Shown one piece after another: positions 1 to 8,646 of a DNA stretch of 64,000 nucleotides; the first letter of the stretch is position 1; every line of letters starts with the position of its first letter. Both the position numbers and the translations under genes were made by a program. Where the stretch lies: the NCBI GenBank assembly GCA_038868075.1, contig JAWBXB010000007.1:43666-107665 (forward strand), read 5' to 3'. The notes below the pieces were generated by a model. It worked only from the letters and a program-made list of their open reading frames with translations. It was not told the origin of the DNA and did no database searches. This stretch comes from Candidatus Bathyarchaeia archaeon. Lineage in GTDB: Archaea; Thermoproteota; Bathyarchaeia; Bathyarchaeales; DTEX01.

Positions 1-57
1 AACATAAGCTTCACTTAATAAGTTAACTAAGGAGCCCTTGCGTATTCTGAGATAGAG

Positions 58-375
58 AAGAGCGAGGAAATTATATCTGACGACTTCATTAAGATAGCGC
101 CGTTTCCTTAAGAGCATATTGAAAATTATACGTAAAAGTACTATAAGGCATCAATGGAAGACTATAATTAGTTAGATAGGAGCTTAGTTTTATAAAGAAT
201 CGGCTTCGTTATAACACGCTTCCTTTCGATGACTTATTCAGTCATATATGACCCAGCAACTACCAGCGGTTTAGTCATCACAAATATTTCTATTGCAGAT
301 AAAAATTCCTATGAGAGAATTATAGAGACTGTAAATACGCTTTATGAGACAAAGATGTTCCTGGCCCCTAATTAA
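58..375 (+). pseudogene. Relic of an unidentified protein gene (C-terminal part)
   Basis: A single reading frame from about 58 to the stop at 373-375 reads like protein but is interrupted by stops at 109-111 and several times more before 229. Protein-like stretches are DDFIKIAPFP, then after an in-frame ATG at 229 a clean 48-residue tail containing SVIYDPATTSGLVITNIS and IIETVNTLYETK. The same frame holds on both sides of the stops, so this looks like one gene decayed by point mutation rather than several small ORFs. I do not recognise the family. It lies at the window edge, so the N-terminal part may continue to the left. Confidence 0.4.
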
Positions 376-740
376 AATTTTAGATGAGAATGAATGACAT
401 CAAAATATATTTGTTTCTGAAGGGTAAGATTGCTCTTTCACCGTCTGCGGTTTAACAATTGATGGAATATTATGTGCTCCTTATACCATGCCTAGATTCT
501 TTGTGTATACCACGTTGCTATATATTTCTATCCTATTCTCGAAGTTCCTATATTTAAGGCGGAAACTCATGGGCAATATTATTTTCCACTCTCTTAAGAG
601 AGAAGAAATTCTAGCATAGGCCGCTGGATGGGCAGATATCCTCAACCCTTGTTCTAGTATCAGTAGTCGACATGGAATTTAGGCATGAGGAGTTCTTCTG
701 CACAGAATTCGGCAAACGCTCCACCTCAATTGGCACATGG
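376..740. other. Gene-free stretch, probably decayed
   Basis: No reading frame of useful length on either strand. On the minus strand a short open stretch ends near 622 and could be a further relic downstream of the ECF-like gene, but I cannot assign it to a family. Nothing RNA-like was recognised. Confidence 0.4.
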
Positions 741-1436
741 TTACTTATTACTAAAATTAAGTATTTTGAGCTCTGGAATCTTCTTTATGGCTATAAATAG
801 TGGAGCTCCAATTATAAGAGAAACCACTACGACCAACGTGTCCTCTATGTAAGAGTCAATAGCCCCGGCTATAAAAATGGCATATACTGCTTCATGCGTT
901 AGGCCGAAGATAGCGTACAAGCCTATTGGAATAAATAGAAAAATTCTCACTAACGCATCTGTTACGGTTGATACAAACGATATAAGAGCTAAGGATGCAG
1001 ATACACGTTTAGGATTTCCCTCAAAAAGTTTTCTGCCAATCTTTGCCGTTGGATATATTAGTGTGAGGGCGAGCAATACATCTAATATTGTCCATAGCGG
1101 GAGCTGGCTGCCTAAAGGGTGAATAAAATAGGCTGACAGCATTATGATATAGATGGCTAATACGGGCTTCCAAACCCCTTTAATGAGGAAGCCAGCTGTC
1201 AAAACACCTAGGGGTTCGGCGAATATCCCAAACATCCAAAAATCTATAGGTTTAATGATTCTAGCAACAACGCTGCCTATAAGGGCTGCTAAGAAACCAA
1301 CTTGAGGGCCGAGAATAACGCCTTCAAGGGGTTCAAGGTAAATTGCCCAATTACGCCACAAACCAAAAGACATAAAATACAAGACTACATGAAGAGAGGG
1401 GAAGACCCCAATTAGCGCAATTTTTCTTGCGTGCAA
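741..1436 (-). CDS. ECF transporter S component-like integral membrane protein
   Basis: A 231-residue, very hydrophobic protein with about six predicted membrane segments and short loops. The size and the pattern of small-residue-rich helices (for example GVILGPQVGFLAALIGSVVA and a late SYIEDTLVVVVSLIIGAPL) resemble substrate-binding S components of energy-coupling factor vitamin or metal importers. No ECF ATPase or T component is adjacent, so it would rely on a shared module encoded elsewhere, as is usual for group II ECF systems. The substrate cannot be read from the sequence. It is the only intact gene in the first 2.4 kb, flanked on both sides by decayed genes. The family call is inferred from topology, not from a signature motif. 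Confidence 0.55.
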   Translation of the reverse strand: MHARKIALIGVFPSLHVVLYFMSFGLWRNWAIYLEPLEGVILGPQVGFLAALIGSVVARIIKPIDFWMFGIFAEPLGVLTAGFLIKGVWKPVLAIYIIMLSAYFIHPLGSQLPLWTILDVLLALTLIYPTAKIGRKLFEGNPKRVSASLALISFVSTVTDALVRIFLFIPIGLYAIFGLTHEAVYAIFIAGAIDSYIEDTLVVVVSLIIGAPLFIAIKKIPELKILNFSNK

Positions 1437-1544
1437 GTGTATTAAACCTCCATTGAATGTAATTTTCTACATTATATTATGTTATCTTCATAATTCTTTT
1501 GGTTCTTAAGTTTCGTTTGGATAGAAAAGCTTATAAATTATAAC

Positions 1545-1575
1545 GGAGTTATATAACTCCATTATAATAATGGAG
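1545..1575. promoter_or_regulatory. Two interlocking palindromes (possible operator)
   Basis: GGAGTTATATAACTCC (1545-1560) is a perfect 16-base palindrome, and CTCCATTATAATAATGGAG (1557-1575) is a perfect 19-base palindrome sharing its CTCC with the first. They end at the first codons of the YeiH-like relic, where an operator for that gene would sit. A related core, ATAACGACGTTAT, recurs near 1831-1843 just before the hemerythrin relic. A regulatory role is inference. Confidence 0.4.
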
Positions 1576-1702
1576 GAGCGCAATTGAAGAGAAAAATCTC
1601 TCCCCACTTTGCAAGAGTGAAGATTGGTGGGCTGTCTGGCTAGGTCTCGCTCTATTGGGGCTATCTATAGCAAATCTCGCGCTCTTTTTTAGCAAGCGAT
1701 GA
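1570..1702 (+). pseudogene. Relic of a YeiH/UPF0324-type membrane transporter, N-terminal fragment
   Basis: In the frame beginning at 1571 the translation contains EEKNLSPLCKSEDWWAVWLG followed by a hydrophobic helix (LALLGLSIANLALFF), then a stop at 1700-1702. This matches my recollection of the N-terminus of the YeiH family of putative anion exporters, where a conserved SEDWWAVW segment precedes the first membrane helix. An ATG at 1570 is one frame off, so a frameshift near the start plus loss of everything after the first helix is the simplest reading. The full family protein is above 300 residues; only about 40 remain here. Confidence 0.6.
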
Positions 1703-1875
1703 ATCAGACTTCATAACTGGATAGAATGTAGTGATTGATGGCAGCTATACAACACAGTAATCGTTAACAAAAATCTTTCATCCTCGACCCTTAATTTTTA
1801 GGGGAAAATATAAATGAAGACGCTTATTATAATAACGACGTTATAATATGCGTGGGGAGAATAATTTTGACAATA

Positions 1876-2114
1876 ATGAATCCAATATATGAATTTAAAG
1901 CTGACCACGCAAAAGTCAGAGACAGCCTACTTAACCTTATTGAAGTGATCAATAAAAGAGATGCGTCCAAAGCGTGGAAATTTTAGTATATTTAGATAGG
2001 CTGGTTGGATCCCCACTCAGGTGGAAGGAAGAAAGTCTCTGTCCAATAATGGAGAAATTCTTTGGTAGGCAATACCACCTATATTCGCTTAGTGCGCATG
2101 ACCATAAAATGTAA
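1876..2114 (+). pseudogene. Relic of a hemerythrin-type (HHE cation-binding) domain protein
   Basis: An ATG at 1876 opens a 37-codon frame ending in TAG whose product (MNPIYEFKADHAKVRDSLLN and on) resembles the first helix of bacterial/archaeal hemerythrin-like domains. After a frame change, a second segment ending at the TAA at 2112-2114 reads LDRLVGSPLRWKEESLCPIM and then EKFFGRQY and LSAHDH, the usual second and third helices. The gene is therefore frameshifted and truncated. Hemerythrin-like domains bind two irons and often sit in DUF438 proteins with a C-terminal PAS domain; a DUF438-type PAS domain is encoded at the other end of this window (63648-64000), though nothing shows the two are related. 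Confidence 0.6.
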
Positions 2115-2452
2115 AACATGACTATTTAGAGTGAAAATCAAAAAATAACATTAACATCTCCCCATTCTCAGATTTGCCACGCACATATAAACACAACATT
2201 TTTTAAGTATAAAATAATGAATTAACATTTAAAGCTTTAACTGTATCAATACTGCATGAGTACTCAAACCTTAACCTTATATGAAGCGAATTAATTAGCA
2301 GTACTATCAAGATGCACAGTAATTGACACCTCATCTGAATATATAGAGGATTTTCAATGTTATCGTTCTTTGTAATTAATTATGGAAATTTATCTAATCT
2401 TTATTGTCTGGAATTTTCCATAAAAATGCTACTTTTAATAGGGAATGAAAAA
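2115..2452. other. Intergenic region with a 9-bp inverted repeat
   Basis: No gene seen. TTATGGAAA at 2380-2388 and TTTCCATAA at 2415-2423 form a perfect inverted repeat separated by 26 bases, about 30 bases before the TATA-like element of the sugar-binding protein gene. It could be a regulator site or chance in AT-rich DNA. Confidence 0.3.
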
Positions 2453-2488
2453 CTTATATATTTAATCCACCCAATTAAAATAGGTGGG
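2453..2488 (+). promoter_or_regulatory. Promoter and candidate operator of the sugar-binding protein gene
   Basis: CTTATATAT at 2453-2461 is a good archaeal TATA box with an A-rich BRE before it. Placing transcription start about 25 bases downstream puts it near 2480-2485. The inverted repeat CCACCC (2467-2472), N10, GGTGGG (2483-2488) straddles that point, and its right arm runs into the G-rich ribosome-binding region before the ATG at 2497. It could therefore act as a DNA operator or, in a longer transcript, mask the ribosome-binding site. Confidence 0.5.
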
Positions 2489-2496
2489 GGGCATTC

Positions 2497-3951
2497 ATGG
2501 ATAAAAAGGCTATAACTCGTCTTCAAGCTATTATTATAGCAGTAATTGTTGCTGCCGTAGCTATTGCTGGTGGCGTATACTACTATTATGCTACTTTACC
2601 AAAAGTTGTCACGATTAAAGTTGTAGCTATAGCTCATGCCGCCCCGGGCATTCAAGCAATCGCTGAAGACTTTATGAAAAATTATCCTAATATTAAGGTT
2701 GAAACATTACTTTTTGATTGGGAGACTGGGAGAGATAGACAATTACATGACATGGCTGTTAAGGCTGGCGAATTCGATGTTTATATGTGGGACTGCATTT
2801 ATACTGGTGCTTTCGCACCTCACTGTTATACTCTCGATGAGTTAAAAAGTAAGTATCCGAATAGTGAAATATTTACGGATTACGGCGATTTCATAGAGTC
2901 TGTGGATCAGAGGTATGCCCATTGGGAAGGAAAACGTATAGGATATGTTGTTTGCACCAACGTAATGGCAATGTTTTATAGAAAAGATTTGTTCGAAAGC
3001 TCTGAAATGAAGGCGCAATATAGAAGCTGGATAACTGAGCATTATGATGAGATAAGAGCTATAATTGAAGAGTGCGGATTAGACGTAAATAGAATACCGA
3101 TGGAGCTTGCACCACCCACAACACTAGAGGAGCTTGTGGCGACGGCTAGATTCTTTACTAGGAGATTCAATCCGAATTCTCCGACAGAAATAGGGAATAC
3201 AATAATGGCTATGAGGACTCATACAATTCACTGGGAGTACTGTTGGTTATTCGCGCAATGGAGGAGGTCACCCGAGGGGCTAGCAACATGTGGACCAGTA
3301 ACCCTACCATGGGGCGATCTATTTACATCAGAGGGTGAGCCAGCTTTCGATCCAAAAATAACTGATATGGGAATCAAAATCCTAAAGCTCTTTAAGTACC
3401 TCACTGAGTGCCAAACAGCCCCCATGGAGACAGAGTGGTCACAATGTATGGAGCATTTCGGTCGTGGAAGAGCAGCCATGTGGGCGGGCTCATGGGCTTC
3501 CGTGTTCATAGACTTTGTGGAGAAAGCCCCTGAAGAATATCCGGACATAGCTGGTAAAGTAGGTGTAGCAAAAGCTCCTGGTGTTGGAATAGATGGAACA
3601 TGGCAGGTTGGCGTCAGCAAATATTCCAAGAACCCGAAGGAAGCATGGCTCTTCTGCCAATACATGATGAGCAGAGAGTCCATGATTAAAGCTTGGCAAG
3701 TAGCATCATCATTCCCAGTGAGAAAATCAGTTATACAAGAACTTTCAAGCCGGTATCCAGTATTCTCAATCTTCCTAGAGGCTTTGCAGGATCCTGGTAC
3801 AAGAACCTATGTGCCTGAAAACCCGGAGCTAGAGGATTCGATAGCTAAGTGGGTTACAAGGTACATAGCTGGAGAGGTATCTGCTGAAGAGGCTATCAAT
3901 GGTTTAGTTACAGAATGGAGGTATATACTTAGAAAATATCTTGGTGAATAA
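2497..3951 (+). CDS. Sugar ABC transporter substrate-binding protein (family 1)
   Basis: A 484-residue extracytoplasmic binding protein that delivers a sugar or oligosaccharide to the permeases encoded just downstream on the other strand. Residues about 10-33 form a membrane helix (AIIIAVIVAAVAIAGGVYYYY) serving as signal or N-terminal anchor; there is no lipobox cysteine. The mature part shows the two-lobed family 1 pattern, with FMKNYPNIKVE after the first strand, GRAAMWAGSWAS in the middle and a late SKNPKEAWLFCQYMMS. The length is typical for the family. The start ATG follows GGTGGGGGGC, a strong ribosome-binding site. The ligand cannot be inferred. The gene converges on its permease genes, an unusual order for such operons. 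Confidence 0.85.
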   Translation: MDKKAITRLQAIIIAVIVAAVAIAGGVYYYYATLPKVVTIKVVAIAHAAPGIQAIAEDFMKNYPNIKVETLLFDWETGRDRQLHDMAVKAGEFDVYMWDCIYTGAFAPHCYTLDELKSKYPNSEIFTDYGDFIESVDQRYAHWEGKRIGYVVCTNVMAMFYRKDLFESSEMKAQYRSWITEHYDEIRAIIEECGLDVNRIPMELAPPTTLEELVATARFFTRRFNPNSPTEIGNTIMAMRTHTIHWEYCWLFAQWRRSPEGLATCGPVTLPWGDLFTSEGEPAFDPKITDMGIKILKLFKYLTECQTAPMETEWSQCMEHFGRGRAAMWAGSWASVFIDFVEKAPEEYPDIAGKVGVAKAPGVGIDGTWQVGVSKYSKNPKEAWLFCQYMMSRESMIKAWQVASSFPVRKSVIQELSSRYPVFSIFLEALQDPGTRTYVPENPELEDSIAKWVTRYIAGEVSAEEAINGLVTEWRYILRKYLGE

Positions 3952-3983
3952 ATAACCAATAATCCCCTTTTTCTTTTTAATTT

Positions 3984-4820
3984 CTATGCAGCAAAGATCA
4001 AACCTTTAACCAGGTATTTATGAACAGCTATTGCAAAGACTATTACTGGAAGCGCTATCACTACTCCAGCAGCCGACATCGGTCCCCATAGAACCCCATA
4101 CTCCTGTGCGAAATAGGCTGCGAAAACTGTTACAGTCATACCCCTCTCAGACTGGGTTAACAATAGTGGTATTAGAAACTCTGACCAAGAGAATAGGAAG
4201 GCTATTGTCGCCGATGCTGCTAAACCTGAACCTGTCTGCGGTAATACTATTTTGAAGAAGGCGCCTATTTCTGTGCAGCCGTCCACAAGGGCTGCTTCAT
4301 CCGTTTCTCTAGGCACATTCTTAATTACACTCATCATTAACCATGTTGTTAGTGGAAGAGTTATTAGGGGGTAAATGAGTATTAGACCCCACACCGTATC
4401 ATATATTCCTAGGGTTTTAACAATTATAACCAGTGGCAGCATTACTGCGACTGGCGGTATCATTCTTAGGCTCAAAATCCATGTTGCAAGTCTTGTTCCA
4501 CCAAACCTATATCTTTGTATAGTGTACGCTATCATTGCCCCTAAGAGCGCCGTTAAAATAGAATTGACTGAAGAAGATACGAGACTATTAATTAAGTAGG
4601 GTATTATCGCTGGAAAATGCCCTCTAACACCATACACCGCGCCAGTACCAAGCTCCATGTAATTTCTAAGCGTCGGATTCTGCGGGAGGAAGTAGGGTGC
4701 ACCCCACTCGGCTATAGGTTTAAATGAGACTCCGATCATCCATATGAATGGGCTTAAATACAATAGAACTACTGCAAAGGAAATTATTGTCATAGCTATG
4801 GTTAAACCTTCTCTTTTCAT
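3984..4820 (-). CDS. Sugar ABC transporter permease, MalG type
   Basis: A 278-residue inner permease of a carbohydrate ABC importer, with six predicted membrane helices. The EAA loop that contacts the ATPase is visible as ETDEAALVDGCTEIGAFFKIVLPQT, the MalG-family version of EAAxxDGA...G...LP. It starts four bases after the stop of the MalF-type gene upstream, so the two are cotranscribed and probably translationally coupled. It ends 32 bases from the convergent binding-protein gene. Size and topology are normal. Confidence 0.88.
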   Translation of the reverse strand: MKREGLTIAMTIISFAVVLLYLSPFIWMIGVSFKPIAEWGAPYFLPQNPTLRNYMELGTGAVYGVRGHFPAIIPYLINSLVSSSVNSILTALLGAMIAYTIQRYRFGGTRLATWILSLRMIPPVAVMLPLVIIVKTLGIYDTVWGLILIYPLITLPLTTWLMMSVIKNVPRETDEAALVDGCTEIGAFFKIVLPQTGSGLAASATIAFLFSWSEFLIPLLLTQSERGMTVTVFAAYFAQEYGVLWGPMSAAGVVIALPVIVFAIAVHKYLVKGLIFAA

Positions 4821-4824
4821 AATT

Positions 4825-5760
4825 TCACCCCCAAATTATCTCTTCAATTTTCAGAATCCTCATTATAATGGTTGTCAAAACGGTCGCCACTCCCAACAGA
4901 ACTAATGAGAGCAGGGCCGTGTAGCCATATGAAGGATAAAGACTCATAAGTGTGAAGCCGGTCTTAAAAATGTAGAATGGATAAGTTGTTGTGCTGCTGC
5001 CCGGACCACCATAGGTTAACGAATATACTGTGTCAAATATTTTTAGAGAGTCCACAACCCTAAGTAGGAGTATTGTTACAAGAGTGCTCTTACTCATCGG
5101 TAGTGTAATGAACCTAAACATTTTAAAGCCTTTAGCCCCATCAATATCGGCGGCTTCATAAACATCCTTTGGTATACTCTCAAAGGCGCTTACCATTGCA
5201 AGCGTTACAAAGGGTGTCCACTGCCATACATCTAATAGAGCTAAGCATATAAGCGTGTTAGAGGGGTGCCCGAAGGGTGCGCTGAGCCATGGTTGCGGCT
5301 CAAGTCCAAGAGACTTTAAAATCTCGTTAAATGGTCCATGTGAGTAAAGGATTGTCTTCCAATTTAGCCCTATTATGACTGATGGAATCATCATTGGTAT
5401 CAGTATGAGAACTCTCAAGAGTAAACTCCCACGCGTGTATTTTGACGTAAAGAGCAAAGCCAATAGAATTCCTAAAAGTATTTGGGCTGGCACAGACATG
5501 CTTAAAACCAATAATGTCCTTAAAAGGCTGTCCCAGCATTCACTATCAGACAATATTATTCTGAAGTTTTCTAAACCAACAAATCTTGGATAAGGATCTC
5601 TAGCAGGATGGAAGGAAAAGAAGATCATACCCCAAAGATAAACTGTCGGATAAATTACTAAGAATATTAGGAATGCAATTGCTGGTAAAGCCAATAAAGT
5701 AACTGGTCGCTTTAATTGTCTTAATGTTTTTGATATGGAAGTAGATAAGTACCTAATCAT
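4825..5760 (-). CDS. Sugar ABC transporter permease, MalF type
   Basis: A 311-residue permease with six main membrane segments that pairs with the MalG-type protein to form the translocation channel. The cytoplasmic EAA loop reads DVYEAADIDGAKGFKMFRFITLP, with the conserved EAAxIDGA...F..ITLP. The N-terminal region has the usual ALPAIAFLIFLVIYPTVYL helix. It is the first gene of the two-gene minus-strand unit and is divergent from the ATPase gene that begins at 5887, so the 126-base gap should hold two promoters. Confidence 0.88.
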   Translation of the reverse strand: MIRYLSTSISKTLRQLKRPVTLLALPAIAFLIFLVIYPTVYLWGMIFFSFHPARDPYPRFVGLENFRIILSDSECWDSLLRTLLVLSMSVPAQILLGILLALLFTSKYTRGSLLLRVLILIPMMIPSVIIGLNWKTILYSHGPFNEILKSLGLEPQPWLSAPFGHPSNTLICLALLDVWQWTPFVTLAMVSAFESIPKDVYEAADIDGAKGFKMFRFITLPMSKSTLVTILLLRVVDSLKIFDTVYSLTYGGPGSSTTTYPFYIFKTGFTLMSLYPSYGYTALLSLVLLGVATVLTTIIMRILKIEEIIWG

Positions 5761-5886
5761 GAAATCTCCATCTTAATCTACCTCATGAAAATATTTAAGT
5801 TTATTTTCTTTTGCGGAACTACTAATTAAAAATTTATTTAAGTCTTTTTACTCTAAAATATTGAAGAAAAGAGGTTAAGAATTGAA

Positions 5887-6981
5887 ATGGCGCGCGTTGT
5901 TCTCAAAAATTTGACTAAACGTTTTGGTAATGTGATTGCTGTTAATAATGTGAATCTTGAGGTTAAAGATAAAGAATTCTTCATTCTTCTTGGTCCATCT
6001 GGGTGTGGAAAAACTACAACATTAAGATGTATTGCTGGTTTAGAAACACCTGATGAGGGAGAGATATATATTGGGGATAAACTGGTAAATGACCTCCCAC
6101 CTAGAGAAAGAAATATTGCAATGGTCTTTCAAAGCTATGCATTATACCCCCATATGTCTGTCTACGATAACATAGCTTTTCCACTGAAGATGAGGGGGTT
6201 CCAAAAGGATGAGATAGATGAAAGGGTTAAGAGAGTTGCTGAGTTTTTGAAGATCTCTCATCTTTTAAATAGAAAGCCGGGGCAATTAAGTGGTGGAGAA
6301 AAGCAGCGGGTAGCTTTAGGCAGAGCAATTGTTAGAAACCCAGAGGTTTTCCTGATGGATGAGCCATTAAGTAATTTGGATGCTAAGTTGAGAGTCTATA
6401 TGAGAACTGAACTGAAAAGGCTCCAAAAAGAGTTAGGTGTTACAACTGTATATGTTACCCATGATCAGGTTGAAGCCATGACGATGGCGGATAAAATAGC
6501 CATAATGAATCAGGGCACCCTGCAACAGGTAGGCACACCATCCGAAGTATTCAATAGTCCAGCAAATGTTTTTGTAGCTGGCTTTATTGGAACACCGCCT
6601 ATGAATTTTATTGATTGCACACTTAGGGAGGAGGATGGAGTCTACATTCTAGACGCTGGCGCATTTACTTTAGGGATTTCACACTCTCTAGGTGAGGTTA
6701 TTAAGAAGAAGTCTACAAGTACGGAGGTTATTTTAGGCATTAGGCCAGAGAATATTATAATAACAGAGGAGCCAGAAACAAAGAATTCTATTAAAACTGA
6801 AGTTTACGTGGTTGAACCATTAGGCTCTGAAGTCATCATAGATTTGAAAATCGATGGTAACATAATTAAGGCTAAGTCTTCTGAAGAACTGAAGCTGGCA
6901 ATTGGAGATAAAGTATGGATGAGATTTGATGAGAATAAAATTCATATATTTGACAAAAAGACGGAGAAAACGATAATTTAA
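5887..6981 (+). CDS. Sugar ABC transporter ATP-binding protein, MalK/UgpC type
   Basis: A 364-residue ATPase that powers the adjacent carbohydrate permeases. The Walker A motif is GPSGCGKTT, the signature is LSGGEKQRVALGRAIV, Walker B is VFLMDEPLSNLDAKLR and the switch histidine is in VYVTHDQVEAMTMADKIA. The C-terminal third is the regulatory TOBE region typical of MalK-like proteins (LGIRPENI, EVYVVEPLGSEV, VWMRFDENKIHIFD). Such ATPases often serve several sugar importers, which may explain its separate transcription unit here. Confidence 0.92.
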   Translation: MARVVLKNLTKRFGNVIAVNNVNLEVKDKEFFILLGPSGCGKTTTLRCIAGLETPDEGEIYIGDKLVNDLPPRERNIAMVFQSYALYPHMSVYDNIAFPLKMRGFQKDEIDERVKRVAEFLKISHLLNRKPGQLSGGEKQRVALGRAIVRNPEVFLMDEPLSNLDAKLRVYMRTELKRLQKELGVTTVYVTHDQVEAMTMADKIAIMNQGTLQQVGTPSEVFNSPANVFVAGFIGTPPMNFIDCTLREEDGVYILDAGAFTLGISHSLGEVIKKKSTSTEVILGIRPENIIITEEPETKNSIKTEVYVVEPLGSEVIIDLKIDGNIIKAKSSEELKLAIGDKVWMRFDENKIHIFDKKTEKTII

Positions 6982-7182
6982 TTATAAAACTCTCTTCTTT
7001 CATCCCCAATATTCATCCACTTTTCCCTTCTGTAGACCAGCTTGCTGGTTTGATGGTAGGAGATAAAATAGAAGAACCTGAAAGATGTACTCTATCCTAC
7101 TTAACTGATTTAGGTAGATCTTAAATTAATGCTAATTTTATATTAGAGGGAGAAGAATATTAGAGTTGGAGGTAGACGAGAC
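6982..7182. other. Intergenic region with a short unassigned open stretch
   Basis: About 200 bases without a confident gene. A plus-strand frame containing MVGDKIEEPERCTLSYLTDL ends at a TAA near 7122-7124 and looks protein-like, but it is only about 25 codons and I cannot assign it. It may be another relic. GGAGGT near 7169-7174 is the ribosome-binding site of the following gene. Confidence 0.3.
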
Positions 7183-7980
7183 TTGAAAAGGTTTTCGCAA
7201 TTCCTCATTCCCTTAGTTATCGCTGTTTTTGCCATTGCGGCAGTAGTTTTATTTACTCAATTTACTCAGCGTAAGACTGAGAATCCATTCAAATCCTTTT
7301 CTGAAATACAAGTTGGGGAGAGGGAGATCAGCGTTCTCTTTCTCGGCGAATCAACATTTGTTCTTAAAACCGTAAGACATACCATAATTATTGATCCCGC
7401 CTCAAAGATTTCCAGAGATGATGCAAAGATTTTAGGCAAAGTGGACGCTATCCTAATTACTCATGAGCATAGCGATCACTTCGTCTCTGGAGCCACACTT
7501 AACTTACATCAAGAATTTAATTGTCCAGTTATAGTTAATAAAGGAGCTTATGAAAGCCTAAAGAACTCCATTAGTGAGGAGGGTAAGCTGATCCTTATGA
7601 ATTCTGGGGAAACGGTGATATTAGATGGGATAATTGTGGAGGCTGTTGAGGCGGATCATCCAGCTGATTCACCGCTCATGTACGTTGTAACCCTAGATGA
7701 CATAACAATACTTCATGCGTCAGATTCGGGTTTCGTTCAATCTCTAGAGAGATTTTCTGGAAGAATTGATTTAGCTTTATTGCCGATAGGTTCTCCATCC
7801 CCCTCGGCTTCCCCATCGGATGCCCTTGAAATGGCAAGGGCGGTAATGCCAAAGAAAATTATTATGATGCATGGATCTGCAAGCGAGTTCTCTGAATTTA
7901 AAGATCTGATTGAGGATAGCGGGTTAAATACGGCTATTGAAGAAGTTGAAGCATCAAAGCCACGGAAGATTTCACTATGA
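7183..7980 (+). CDS. Membrane-anchored metallo-beta-lactamase fold hydrolase
   Basis: A 265-residue protein beginning with TTG (GGAGGT lies nine bases upstream) and an N-terminal membrane helix (residues about 7-24, LIPLVIAVFAIAAVVLFTQF), which should place the catalytic domain outside the cell. The rest is a COG2220-like metallo-beta-lactamase domain: VLFLGESTFVLKT, an IIIDP strand, ITHEHSDHFVSG (the HxHxDH metal site), EADHPADSP, and a HASDSGF strand carrying a metal-ligand aspartate. Relatives include UPF0173 and UlaG-type lactonases, but the substrate is unknown. It stands alone between the sugar importer and the hydrogenase genes. Confidence 0.75.
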   Translation: MKRFSQFLIPLVIAVFAIAAVVLFTQFTQRKTENPFKSFSEIQVGEREISVLFLGESTFVLKTVRHTIIIDPASKISRDDAKILGKVDAILITHEHSDHFVSGATLNLHQEFNCPVIVNKGAYESLKNSISEEGKLILMNSGETVILDGIIVEAVEADHPADSPLMYVVTLDDITILHASDSGFVQSLERFSGRIDLALLPIGSPSPSASPSDALEMARAVMPKKIIMMHGSASEFSEFKDLIEDSGLNTAIEEVEASKPRKISL

Positions 7981-8041
7981 GAACATCTCATTATTTTGTC
8001 TACTCACAATATGTTTTTGAAATTAATTATCTAGTATTTCT

Positions 8042-8533
8042 TCAGTTAATGCGCAAACTTCTTATCACATCTATAATTAGTTCAACACTCCGCTCGATAG
8101 CCTCCCTAATTTCCGGACTGATTTTTGCTCCTAGACTTAGGTCTTTAGGTTCTATACCAAGCAATATAACTTTTGCACCCATCTCCTCATGTATAAGGTC
8201 CGCCAAAATATAGAGCGGTATTACATGTGTTGATATAGCTACGCCTGATATTTCCTCTGGATAGATAAGTTTAATTTCACCTGGTTTTCCACCAAAATGT
8301 GCAGCATCGATCAGTAGAACATGTGATGGTTTAATATATCTAATTTTTCCAATGAAGTTTTCCGGGGTTACGCCACCTCTTATAATTTTAACGTTTTTGG
8401 GCAGTTTACCTCTAAGTCTCCACGCGATCTTTAACCCTACAGAATCGTCCCCTCTAAGCGGGTTACCGATCCCTAGTATCACAAGTCTTGAACAATCCTT
8501 TAACCATTCCATAAGATGCTCTTTAATTGTCAA
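8042..8533 (-). CDS. NiFe hydrogenase maturation protease (HycI/HyaD family)
   Basis: A 163-residue endopeptidase that removes the C-terminal tail of a NiFe hydrogenase large subunit after nickel insertion. It opens with the family motif LGIGNPLRGDDSVG, whose acidic residues bind nickel, followed by LLIDAAHFGGKPGEI and a STHVIPLYILADLI helix containing the conserved histidine. The length is typical. It is divergent from the hydrogenase operon starting at 8647, whose large subunit has a 17-residue tail after the last cysteine motif and is the obvious substrate. Confidence 0.88.
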   Translation of the reverse strand: MTIKEHLMEWLKDCSRLVILGIGNPLRGDDSVGLKIAWRLRGKLPKNVKIIRGGVTPENFIGKIRYIKPSHVLLIDAAHFGGKPGEIKLIYPEEISGVAISTHVIPLYILADLIHEEMGAKVILLGIEPKDLSLGAKISPEIREAIERSVELIIDVIRSLRIN

Positions 8534-8646
8534 TCTGCATCAACTAATAATTGGCCAGTATTTACTATAAGATTTTGGTTTTAAAGGGAAAACTCTAAAT
8601 AATCCAAATTTAAATTATACCTAATTCAATCGAATGGGGGAAATGA

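Noticed and set aside
3228-3683. A 151-codon open frame opposite the sugar-binding protein gene
   Set aside because: It is antisense to a well-conserved gene and has no recognisable domain; other long opposite-strand frames, such as 51285-51704, 47723-48097 and 14087-14656, were rejected for the same reason.
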